From: Agapanthus africanus
Taxonomy: Eukaryota; Streptophyta; Magnoliopsida; Asparagales; Amaryllidaceae
Length of the DNA stretch: 64,000 bases
NCBI GenBank assembly: GCA_030015575.1
Contig: JASDDO010000016.1
Span: 107,217,241 to 107,281,240 of the forward strand
Reading direction: 5' to 3'
The notes below the pieces were generated by a model, which did not search any database, was not told where the DNA came from, and worked only from the letters and a program-made list of their open reading frames with translations. Numbering within the stretch: position 1 is the stretch's first letter; every line of letters starts with the position of its first letter. This document shows positions 1 to 9,169 of this stretch, piece by piece. Position numbers and translations under genes: made by a program.

Positions 1-1627
1 GTGTCAGCAGCGCAACAGCGCAGCGCACCGCACTTGCGCTCACCAGAGCGTGACACGTGTCACCTCCACATGCGCTTGCGCTCATTAATTGGCGCAGAGC
101 GCCTGACAGGCCACGTGGCCCTCTGTCAGATTACTAATGCTCTGCATTGTTTACAGAAGGGCCAAGCCCAATTAAAAAAAAGGCCTAACAGGCCAAATTA
201 AATGCAATGCATTATTTTAAAGAAGGGCAGAGCCCAAACAAAAATAGATGCTGTGCATCATTTAAAAGGGACAGAGCCCAAATCAAAAGGCCTAGCAGGC
301 TAAAAGAAAATGCAGTGCATTATTAAACATGGGCAAAGCCCTAGCACAGGCCTAATAGGCCAAAGATAAAAAATGTTGAATATTCTCAACTGGACTTAGC
401 CCAATCATGGCCGTAAGTCCTCAAATTAAATAGACTGAGAAAGACTGCTCTCTTAAATCAATTTACATCCGGTTCAAGGGTACATCTCTGAACTCCTCTG
501 ACACCTATCATTGTAATCCTTCAACGACGTCAGAAAGGTGACGGGTACCGACAACCACACATCGACATGGACTGTGGGGTCCTTAAACCCACGGACTTAT
601 GCGTCCTTAAACCAAGATATGGACTGTGGGGTCCTTAAACCTACGGACTTATGCGTCCTTAAACTAATGGACTAATGCGTCCTTAAACACAACCATATGG
701 ACTGTGGGGTCCTTAAACCCATGGACTAATGCGTCATTAAACTAATATCCGTCCCCAAAACGGGAACGATGGACCACCATGTCTCTAAACTGGCAATGGA
801 CCGTAATGTCCTTAAACTACCTATGGACCACTACGTCCATAAACTGGAACAACAGAGCTTCCAAACGCTCTTTTGTCGGATCTAAACGATCCCATTTAAG
901 TTGATCTTAGCCTCAAATATGGCTAACGTATCCTTAAACACTCAAACAGACTTTAAGACCCCTAATCAACTTTGGTTCAAGGGTACATCTCTGAACTCCT
1001 CTGACATCTGTCGTTGTAATCCTTCAACGTCGTCAGAGAGGTGATGGGTCCCAACGGCCATACATGCAATGGACCACTATGTCCCTAAACTGGAACAATA
1101 GAGCCCCCTAAATGCTCTTCCGTTAAGTTGATCTTAGTCTCAAATAGGACTAACGTATCCTTAACGAACGTTTAAGTTGATCTTAGCCTTAATATGGCTA
1201 AGGTATCCTTAAACTAAAACACCCAACCCAAATCTAAGTAAATACGGATTTGGACTAATCCACGTCCTACGGGCGGCGACATAACTTAGTCTCCGTATAT
1301 AATCCACGGGCATCCACAAACAAAACAAACACACACGACACGAAGTGAAATTTCTGGAGAAGGAGAAAGTGGTTACCGTGATGCGGTAGCGTAATTAACT
1401 GCAGGGGCTTGCGCCTTCAAGGAAGAGCGTCCCCACAATCAAAAACCCCTCAAGCGAGGGGGAATCTGACGAAGTCTGCTACATCGGCCGCATCCGTCTA
1501 GACCTCCGATATACGGTGCCATAAATCAACTTGGCATTTTCGGAGAGGTAGACGGATAAAACCAATTAGCATCTGCCCCGAATCTCAGGCAAGACGTTCA
1601 GTCTCGGCCGTCTTTCGGAGGGGAACA
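1..1627 (+). repeat. 5' LTR of Tat-A, 3' portion (R/U5 side)
   Basis: Direct copy of 43418-45031. The window starts inside the LTR, downstream of the position matching the TATA box at 42977, so no promoter is visible in this copy. The LTR ends in CA at 1627, just before the primer-site region. Internal structure: CACGTG sites at about 54 and 113; a run of short GGAC...GTCC units at about 560-860; and a roughly 75-bp module present twice (from about 473 and from about 973). The small open frame at the left edge is LTR sequence and not a gene. Confidence 0.92.
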
Positions 1628-1711
1628 GATTCTGGCACGCCCGGTGGGACCTTTTCCTCTTTCCACTCTACACTTCGTGTGTCGTCTTCACGAACCAATC
1701 GCGGTTTGTTA
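1628..1711 (+). other. Primer-binding-site region and short leader of Tat-A
   Basis: Immediately after the LTR end lies tggcacgcccggtgggac (about 1632-1649), placed where the minus-strand primer site of an LTR retrotransposon belongs. It does not match the initiator-Met site used by the copia elements here; I cannot name the matching tRNA with certainty. The 3' LTR continues into unrelated flank at the equivalent point, which confirms the boundary. Confidence 0.7.
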
Positions 1712-2866
1712 ATGGTTGCCTTTGGGTTTCAAGTTACTAAGATTTGGTCTTTTGCCTGGCGCAGAAATCAAGCATCAATGGCATCCAACTGCTCGAGCTG
1801 CTCAAAATGCAAGTGCAATCAACGCTCCGCCTCACCTGGAGGCCTAGCCTATGGGCCTCAAGCGGCCTCCATCCTTGCCATGCCGGTAGAACAGGTGACC
1901 CAGGCCACCACCAGCCTGTTTTTCGGGACCATGCTCTTGCCTGCAAGCTTCACTATGCCAGTGCCCGCACCAGAAGCACACAAGAAGTCGGTTTTTGATC
2001 GGCTCATTGCTACAACGGCCCCTTTCAACGGGTCGTCCAATATCAAACCGGCAGCCTCTGTCTTTGCCAGACTAAACCAGAACCCTGATGGGCCCGCCAG
2101 GAAGCCCATGAACCATGAAATGGCCGTCCCGAGGAAGACAGCCACCCCTGCTCCAGAAGTCGTCAAGGCGGCTTCTCCTGTTAAAGAGTCAGTCTTTTCA
2201 AGGCTGACTATTCCGGCTCCTGCTCCTGCTCGAGGATCTGTCTTTGACAGATTGAACATCGCCACTAAAAGGACAGCATCAGTCTTTAAGAGGCTGACAC
2301 CAGCAGCACCTCATTCGGACAGGGGGCAAGAAGAAGCTGTCTCTATCGCCGAGCCAGTCCCAACGGCTCGTCATGCTCGACGTCGCCACTGGCGCCGAGT
2401 AAGGAAGGCCGGGGGCAACTCCCCCTCAAGACTAACTCCACCCACTCCAATGGTGGAAGTTAATGCTACTGTTCCAACTGGGAACAGCTTTGAACAGGTG
2501 AGGAGGGTACGTAAGAACTCTCCGACTGCTATGCTAAAAAGATCTCCTCCACCCGCGGAGAGAGTTACAGAAACTAAGCTGGAGCATCCCCCTCAACGGC
2601 TGTCCTCCAAGATTTATAAAGTCTGGCGGAGAGTTCAAGACTCGGTAATCGACCAAGATCACTCTCGTCGGCAGAAAAGGGTGAAAGTGCAAGGAGAAAA
2701 GACCCGTCCGGATAAACAGCAAAGGACGACCACCACCAGGGTGCCCGCTGCAACGGCTCCCTTAACTTCAACGGCCCACAAGAGAAGAAGGCCGGAGAAG
2801 GTCCCACGCCCGCGGCAAATACCAAAGACGGTAAGCCCAAACGCCCTAAGTCCGGGGGCATTGTAG
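1712..2866 (+). CDS. ORF1 upstream of gag, SVFxRL-repeat protein
   Basis: An open frame of 384 codons from ATG 1712 (the frame is open from 1679 but begins there with GTG; ATG 1778 is an alternative start). It ends with TAG 15 nt before the gag ATG and in a different frame. The N-terminal part has a Cys-rich stretch (CSSCSKCKC). The middle carries five copies of S-V-F-x-R-L at about 1988, 2057, 2188, 2236 and 2278, separated by Pro/Ala-rich linkers; the C-terminal third is basic and Lys/Arg-rich. No enzymatic domain is recognised. An extra ORF between LTR and gag is known in Tat-lineage elements; its role is unknown. The basic, low-complexity composition would suit nucleic-acid or coat-protein binding, which is inference. 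Translation of gag behind it would need splicing, a second transcript or reinitiation. Confidence 0.65.
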   Translation: MVAFGFQVTKIWSFAWRRNQASMASNCSSCSKCKCNQRSASPGGLAYGPQAASILAMPVEQVTQATTSLFFGTMLLPASFTMPVPAPEAHKKSVFDRLIATTAPFNGSSNIKPAASVFARLNQNPDGPARKPMNHEMAVPRKTATPAPEVVKAASPVKESVFSRLTIPAPAPARGSVFDRLNIATKRTASVFKRLTPAAPHSDRGQEEAVSIAEPVPTARHARRRHWRRVRKAGGNSPSRLTPPTPMVEVNATVPTGNSFEQVRRVRKNSPTAMLKRSPPPAERVTETKLEHPPQRLSSKIYKVWRRVQDSVIDQDHSRRQKRVKVQGEKTRPDKQQRTTTTRVPAATAPLTSTAHKRRRPEKVPRPRQIPKTVSPNALSPGAL

Positions 2867-2880
2867 TCCATACTGTATAC

Positions 2881-4611
2881 ATGGCGTCGGGGAAGGAAGA
2901 CAGCCGTGCATCTACAGGTCATAGACCGCTTACACGGTCAGTGACCAAAGCTCAGGAGCAACAGCAAAAGCTCCAGGAAATGATGAACGCGATGGCTGCA
3001 CTCACTGGGCCAAAAGAAAGCCCCGAAGCGTCATCTGATCAACGCCAGGAGCAAGAAACCGACGCTGAATTCCTTCGTCGGATATTGGAGAAGAAGGATA
3101 AAGAAGCTGCTGAACAAGCAGCCAACATAAAGAGAATGGCCCTCCTGTTCCAGGACATGGTGGGAATGATGATTCAACAAGATCCTCCTGCTGAAGATCC
3201 TCCGATCGTCCTTGAAGACGATAGGGGAGAAACTTCAAATCCTCCACCGGCTCTGTCAACAGCCAAGGAGGAGACAATCTCCAAAGCTGACTTGGACGAA
3301 TATATAGCTCAGCAGATCTGGGTTCATCAGGCGACTGAGGCAGCCGACCAAGTTGTCAAGACGGGGCGACCGTATCCAAGCTGGTACGATCAGATCAAGT
3401 ACCCGCCGGGCCATACAATACCGAAATTCCATGTTTATAAGGGGATGGGCAATCCCCACCAGCATGTTGCCCAGTTTAGGGCGCTTTGCGGCAACACTGG
3501 CGGTGATGATAAATTGTTGCTTCGCCAGTTCGTTGGTAGCTTATCGGATACAGCATTCGAGTGGTACTCCGAGCTCCCAAATGACTCTATCAAGACCTTT
3601 GCGGAGATGGAGCTGCTGTTTACCCAGCGTTTCGCAAGCGCCAGCGAACGCACCCCGATAACGGCTTTGATTAATGCCAGGGTGAAGCCAGGCGAAACAT
3701 GGGTTCAGTATGCTATACGGTGGAGGAACTTATGGTCAAAATGCGAGCAACGCATTGAAGAGGCTCCGGCAGTAGAGATGTTTGTGGGAACTCTCGATCC
3801 GCAGGCGACCATATCCCAATTCATGATGTTCTTCAAGCCGACTACCTTCCAGGCCCGAATCGACAAGCTAGCCCAAATGGACCAGATGGGCCATAGACCG
3901 CCCCCTCCAAAGCCGGACTCTCGAAACGAGAAAGGGAAGGGAAAAACGATCGTTGTCGCTAATGCTCAACAACAGCCGAGCAACTTGAAACCGGCTGTTC
4001 GTCAAAATAATATGCGTCCGCGCACGCCCCTTGAGGAGAGGCTAGGACGTCCTTACTCGTTTCCCCGAGATAAAATGAGGAGACTGTTTGAGCTGGCATT
4101 GCGTAACCGACTCATAAATCTGCCGGATCCAAGATGTCCGTCGCAGCCAAATGATGTCAATGATCCCAACTACTGTCCCTATCATCGAGTGCTGGGTCAT
4201 CCGATCGAAGATTGCTACGTCTTCAAAAATTGGATTGAAGACCAGTACCAACAGGGCAAGTTCGCGTTGTCCGACAGATGGAAGGTGAATCCGCCGCAGC
4301 CTCACACCCCTAAAAGGGTGAATACGCTAGGGGCAACATGCTCTCTCGTTGAAGAAGCTCCTTGGGAGGTTGTACTATCTGCCAAGACAAAGAGTATGCT
4401 AAACGATCTTCAAACATGCCCAGCGATTAGGTGGAAGAACCCGTTGGAACCTCAGATTATTGAAGGGATGCTGAAGCCGCGTCCAATTTCAAAGATCGAT
4501 GGTGGTGGCCCAAGCATTCACAACCAGCCGTCAAAATCTTCAAAGAAGAAGAAAAAGAAATCCAAGAAGCCCGTGGAGCCTGGCGATAAGCGCACGGACT
4601 TACAAAAATAA
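2881..4611 (+). CDS. gag: Gag capsid/nucleocapsid protein of Tat-A
   Basis: A 576-residue frame from ATG 2881. Residues about 20-90 are Gln/Glu-rich and probably coiled. Residues about 161-337 form a retrotransposon gag (capsid) domain, with a YPSWYDQIKYPPGHTIPKF start and a conserved W-rich core (EWYSELP, WVQYAIRWRNLW). Residues 432-445 form a knuckle C-x2-H-x4-H-x4-C instead of the usual CCHC, followed by a conserved F-K-N-W-I-E-D-Q-Y segment. The C-terminus is Lys-rich (4540-4580). It should assemble the virus-like particle and bind the element RNA. The TAA at 4609 lies in the frame that continues into the protease region, so it is either a gag terminator needing readthrough or a mutation. 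A homologous knuckle module recurs twice downstream. Confidence 0.88.
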   Translation: MASGKEDSRASTGHRPLTRSVTKAQEQQQKLQEMMNAMAALTGPKESPEASSDQRQEQETDAEFLRRILEKKDKEAAEQAANIKRMALLFQDMVGMMIQQDPPAEDPPIVLEDDRGETSNPPPALSTAKEETISKADLDEYIAQQIWVHQATEAADQVVKTGRPYPSWYDQIKYPPGHTIPKFHVYKGMGNPHQHVAQFRALCGNTGGDDKLLLRQFVGSLSDTAFEWYSELPNDSIKTFAEMELLFTQRFASASERTPITALINARVKPGETWVQYAIRWRNLWSKCEQRIEEAPAVEMFVGTLDPQATISQFMMFFKPTTFQARIDKLAQMDQMGHRPPPPKPDSRNEKGKGKTIVVANAQQQPSNLKPAVRQNNMRPRTPLEERLGRPYSFPRDKMRRLFELALRNRLINLPDPRCPSQPNDVNDPNYCPYHRVLGHPIEDCYVFKNWIEDQYQQGKFALSDRWKVNPPQPHTPKRVNTLGATCSLVEEAPWEVVLSAKTKSMLNDLQTCPAIRWKNPLEPQIIEGMLKPRPISKIDGGGPSIHNQPSKSSKKKKKKSKKPVEPGDKRTDLQK

Positions 4612-6156
4612 ATTGACGCGCTGGAGGAATACAACCAGAAAGCACGGACTCCCATTACACTCCAAGAGTTCCTCAACCACGTCTTTCAAGAGGAAGATGA
4701 GGGAGACAGTTCGTCGGATGAATCTGAGGAATACATGGCAGGCTGTCATTTGATCTCCCATTCGTTTACAGACGATGAGGAAACTCCTTGCACTGAAAAG
4801 CTGGGGGCAAATCCTGAACCAGAAATTCTGGGGCCATCGGATGAAACAATTGACGCGTTCCTCAACGAAGCTTTGTTGAAAAGTAAAGCTGATCGGGAAC
4901 GCGAAATGGCTATATTTGAAAGGGCCAAGCGCCAGTGGCTTGACGAAAGAGCTGAGACACTCCCGCTGGAGCAAAATACATCCACTGCGGATAAAAGCAA
5001 ATTCAAGATGAGGAAAAGGTTTGCTAAAGCCATGTCAATGGGTATGAAGCTACCATCCTCTGAAGGAAATATTACTGGTGGAGCGGAAATGCACCCCTCC
5101 TACCGCTTGTATCATCGGAAGATTTCGCACCCCACTGAAGAGTGCAAAGCTTTCGATAGATGGTGGCAAGGATATGTTGCTCACCGACAACATTTTAAGC
5201 GGGAGAAGCGCAAAACTCGTCGGGAGCGGAAAAATACGACCGAGGGGCTTAATAGAACTACCGGCAATTGTCGCATGGTTAACGCCGGGGGATCACAAGT
5301 GCTCACATTCGGGAGCGATTCTGACGAGGAGCTGGCTCTTAGCCCCCTCTTTAAAGAGTCCACCTCGGGAAAAGAAGAAGAGCCAAAGGTCTGTGAAAAT
5401 ATCTGGCTGCGTAATCGGACGCTACCTGAAAAGAATCTCGGACCCTCAAACAAAAAAGATAAAGGGAAAGAAAAAGTCTCTGAGGATATCGCCTTAGATG
5501 ACCAAATCATGGAAGAGCTAACTGCCAAGGACCCACTGAAGAAAAATAAGGTGGATCACAACGTTCTAGCGCATCTGAGGAAGCTACCCTCGCAGCTCAG
5601 CATTCTTGACGCCCTTTCACTATCAAAAGAGGCAAGGGATTCGTTAATCAAGGCACTACAGGAGCCGGAGCAATTCCAAGCTTTCCTGGCCAAAGAAAAG
5701 ATGAAGGATGAATTGGAGGAAGTGCACACGGCCGATGTCACTTTTGGCAATGAAGACCTTCTCCTTGGGATGTGCGAACACAATCGCCCACTCTATGTCT
5801 CAGGATACTGCCATGATATAAAGATAGGCAAAATCCTGGTCGATAACTGATCGTCTGTTAATCTCCTTAACGTGCGGGTGTTAAAGGAAATCTGCATGAG
5901 CGTCCAGCACCTTGCTCGGGACAAGATCACCATCTCCGGGTTCGACTCCCAATCATCGAGAACTCTTGGATCTGTGATACTGACGCTACGCTTTGGGCTG
6001 CTCGTCACAGATATTAAATTCCACGTCATAGACGCCAAGACATGCTACAATGCTCTGCTCGGCTGACCATGGTTACACGAGTACAACATCATCCCTTCTA
6101 CACATCATCAGTGTATGAAATATTTTAAGGATGGTCTCGAGTATACCGTGATGGGA
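4612..6156 (+). pseudogene. pro: Gag-pro linker and aspartic protease of Tat-A, with stops
   Basis: The gag frame continues without frameshift from 4612 to the E insertion at 6157. It is acidic (EEDEGDSSSDESEEY) and then holds a second, degenerate knuckle module near 5100-5170 in which the first Cys is Arg. The protease begins near 5770. Its active-site region around 5840 reads L-V-D-N, stop, S-S-V-N, where the family has D-x-G-[ST]-S; the TGA at 5848-5850 replaces the expected Gly codon. A second stop, TGA at 6064-6066, precedes PWLHEYNIIPS, a well-conserved post-protease motif, and probably replaces an Arg CGA codon. The protease would cleave Gag-Pol in the particle. The frame continues exactly at 26266 once E and one target repeat are ignored, so the gene was open here when E inserted. 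Confidence 0.8.
6152..6156. repeat. Target-site duplication TGGGA, left copy (right copy 26261-26265)
   Basis: TGGGA precedes the terminal TG of element E at 6157 and recurs directly after its terminal CA at 26260. A 5-bp duplication is what LTR-retrotransposon integrases make. It joins the protease linker to the RT frame of Tat-A. Confidence 0.95.
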
Positions 6157-6979
6157 TGTCACGACCCGAAAGAGCACGTGACTGGCCCTTGGACCATATG
6201 AAGTCTATATGACCCCATCTGATCCAAGTAAGCCAAAAGCCCAGAAGTCTAAAACCATTTAAAGAGTAAATAAGGAAAACTGGTTTTTAAGGAAGTGAAG
6301 GAAAACATGTTTGAAGTCAAGGTTTTTAAATAACTAAGCCGAATGTGCATTTTTTAAAAGATAAAGTCTTTTCTAAAAATTTCGGCAGAGTTTCTTTTGT
6401 AAATACTGGCCCCGAACGGGGTTCAACAAGAACAATATATATACAATGATAAAAGGCATCCCCAAGCGGGAGCTAGCTCTTCATCAATCGACGGTCACAA
6501 CCACACAAGCAATATAATAATATACAACGCCAAGGGGCGAGGATCAAAACCCAAAAAGAAAATCAAAACAGCCAGAAAACCATAATACTACAAGCGCGAC
6601 TCTAAGGTCGGAATAATACATCACTAGTGTCTAAGTCTGAAACAATATACAGGTTTTGGTTGATGGAATTTCTAGATACAATGAATAAATAATGTACAAT
6701 GGCGGTTCTGATACAAAGAACCCACCTACCAAAGCAAGACACCCGTAATGGAAGCAATGTGCACGAAAAGCCGCAATGAAATCTGTACGGCAAAACCTGC
6801 AAGAACTGTGGCACAACGGGGGTGAGTTGCCAACTCGTGAATAGAAAATATCGACAAGCAGAGATCGAATGTATGACCCATCCTAGGTCAATACGATCAG
6901 ATATAAAAACCTCTATATGAATAAGTCTGAAGCATGCTAAACTGGCAATGAAATCTCTATACATGAGTGTAGTGCCAAG
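6157..6979 (-). repeat. 3' LTR of element E, distal segment (left of copia-F)
   Basis: Direct copy of 21884-22706, equal in length (823 bp) with about ten substitutions. It is broken at GCCAAG by copia-F; the uninterrupted copy reads through this point at 22706. Short minus-strand frames here (for example about 6602-7006) recur in the other LTR only because the LTRs are copies. Confidence 0.92.
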
Positions 6980-9155
6980 TGTTAGTGTATATGCCCTAGA
7001 GGCCATTACTGTATCATACTAGTTTGTATATTACTTAATGGAAGCTTGGGATATTCACCTTGTATAAACAATCTTGCTCAATATAGTAGTATGCTACTTG
7101 GTTTGTTTCTACTTCAATGTGTACATGTGTTTATTTTAGTATATCACCTATACACATTAGTGGAGCCCTTAGGATCTTTGCTTGATTACCAGCGTTGTGA
7201 TGGCAGTCACACTAGTGGGGCTGGGTAATCTATAAGCACATCCTTATGCAGGTCCCTGGTCGCAGGACTGTCGAGACAGGGCATCGATACTCCGGAGTAG
7301 ACTAGCGCATGCGCTTCTCATCCCAGTGTGGGAGACGGTCTGTCCCACAGCCGTCAGTACGTCTTACTTGAGATAGTATGCGGGTGCTCGTTGGGTTACG
7401 AGTACACTGGACAGGACTCGTCGGGAACTGACTAGTTGGTATTATGCCTATCGTCAGTTATCAGTTCCCAGGTGACATGAGTACAGCTTAGTCCGCTGAC
7501 TTGACACTGTCACTTCGCATCGAGTGTGTTCCCACTGTACTTTGATCACTACCCTACCACGGCTCAAAGGAGTCGTGCAAACAGGTAGTGGTTGGGTGCA
7601 GTCCCAAAGCACTTGGAGGCAGTGACGGTTAGACAGGATTCGTCTCTCCCGGTATTGGGGGTTGACATCGCGCTGTGTCTAGGAGAGCCATTACATGAGT
7701 AGTCCCTGGCCAGGGCAAACGAGATATACTGGTAGGCTTCCAGTGTTATCTCAGGGTGTTTTGGGCTTCACTCCGACACGACTTGTACCGCTATTGGGGG
7801 ACTGACGTTTACCGCCCCCTAGGCCCGCCATGCGATGTATCAGACGAACAGACCGGACTGTACGCAGATTGTCACATTCAGGCTCAGTAGGAGTTCAGAT
7901 GGGTTTCACCTCGTCAGTCTTCTTGTCGGCATCTACCTGGGGACCGTTACGCACAGCTAGTGCCGCTTGCGGTCTGTGGTTAAACCCACTGCCAGCATAG
8001 TGTCGAGTCTTTAGAGTCCCACACAGAAAGCTTTTCTCCTTTAGGCAAAAGAGTAGAGGTCGCATGGTTTTGCGACAGGTCGCATGGTTTTGCGACAGGG
8101 TTCGGTCACATCCGTGCACTTGTGCACGTACAGTGTCCGGACAGTTTACACTAGCGGGCTTTGGTTTAAGCCAGATCCTAGTGTATCTTTTGGGATTGGA
8201 TTTATCCAGTTTGTATTTGTGTTCCTCGGAATGCGGATGCGGGTGTGTATGCACAGTTGACGGGGAGACAGAGGCAGCGGATTCTCATTAGGGTTGTTGA
8301 CAGTTGACCGTTGACTATTGACTTTTTGATCAACCCTAATGAGAATATGATATGTGATTAACAATTATATTAATTAAGTATTATGGTGACATGGTTATTG
8401 AGGGATTGACTTTGTTGACTTGTTGACTTTTGTTGACTTGTTGACTTTGTTGACCGGTTGACTAGGCTTGACTAGTTGACCATCATGATAACCATAGCTA
8501 TCATTTCATGGCAAAGACTTTTGCTTGCTTGCTCTTTTGTGCAAAATGAGTGCATGAAATGATATGGCTATGGTTGCTTAAACCATCACATAACACTTGA
8601 TTGATATGATGAGTTATGATGGTTATGGATTATGAGAGGGTGAAAGACAAAAGAGAGGCTCATTCTCACTTGACCATTCTCTCTCTTGTTCTTGAGCTCT
8701 CATACTCTTGCTCTCACCCTCTTCCTCTTGCTCCCTCTCTTGACTCTATGGTTCACTTGTCTCATGAGTTGAGAACCAAGAACCATAGATAAAATCCCAA
8801 ACAAACTCTTCTCTACTCACTCAAGTTCACAAGGTTTAGCAAACCGAGTGAACTAGTTTCTTCAAAGTTCGAAGAAGGAGCCAAAGGTTGGAGCTTTCAG
8901 GTGGATCTATCTTCGGCGTAAGGAGACGACGGGAAGAAGCCGATCCGGACCACCATCGGAGCTTGAAGACGAAGGAGTTCAAGACAAGCAAGGTATAAAC
9001 CCCCTAACCGAGTAGTTAACGACTCCTAGTTAGGTTGTTAGTTAGATATTTAACAAAGATCCGGGTTTTAAGTCCATGTTACCACCTCTAGAAAAATCGT
9101 TTTTTAACAAATTCCGCATGCCCGAAAGTACCGGGAGAGGTAGCATGGACTTACA
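6980..9155 (+). repeat. 5' LTR of copia-F
   Basis: 2176 bp from TGTTAGTG to TTACA. The first 632 bp or less are matched by the truncated 3' copy from 15227. The LTR shares blocks with the copia-B and copia-C LTRs (the gggcatcgatactcc block and the W-box-free centre) and its start resembles the inverted starts of the two solo LTRs. It contains a dense W-box cluster (8296-8479). No convincing TATA box was found; a CT-rich stretch at about 8660-8760 may mark the transcribed side. Confidence 0.92.
8296..8479 (+). promoter_or_regulatory. Cluster of 13 TTGAC W-box cores in copia-F LTR
   Basis: TTGAC starts at 8296, 8303, 8310, 8317, 8405, 8414, 8421, 8431, 8439, 8448, 8456, 8467 and 8475, mostly as TTGACT or TTGACC. 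TTGAC[CT] is the core bound by WRKY transcription factors, and pathogen- or wound-responsive copia LTRs are known to carry such sites. Nine cores lie in about 75 bp, probably made by expansion of a short unit. The truncated 3' LTR ends before this region. Confidence 0.6.
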
Positions 9156-9156
9156 G

Positions 9157-9169
9157 TGGTATCAGAGCC
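9157..9169 (+). other. Primer-binding site of copia-F (initiator Met tRNA)
   Basis: tggtatcagagcc, complementary to the 3' end of plant initiator-Met tRNA, one nucleotide after the LTR end. Confidence 0.93.
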
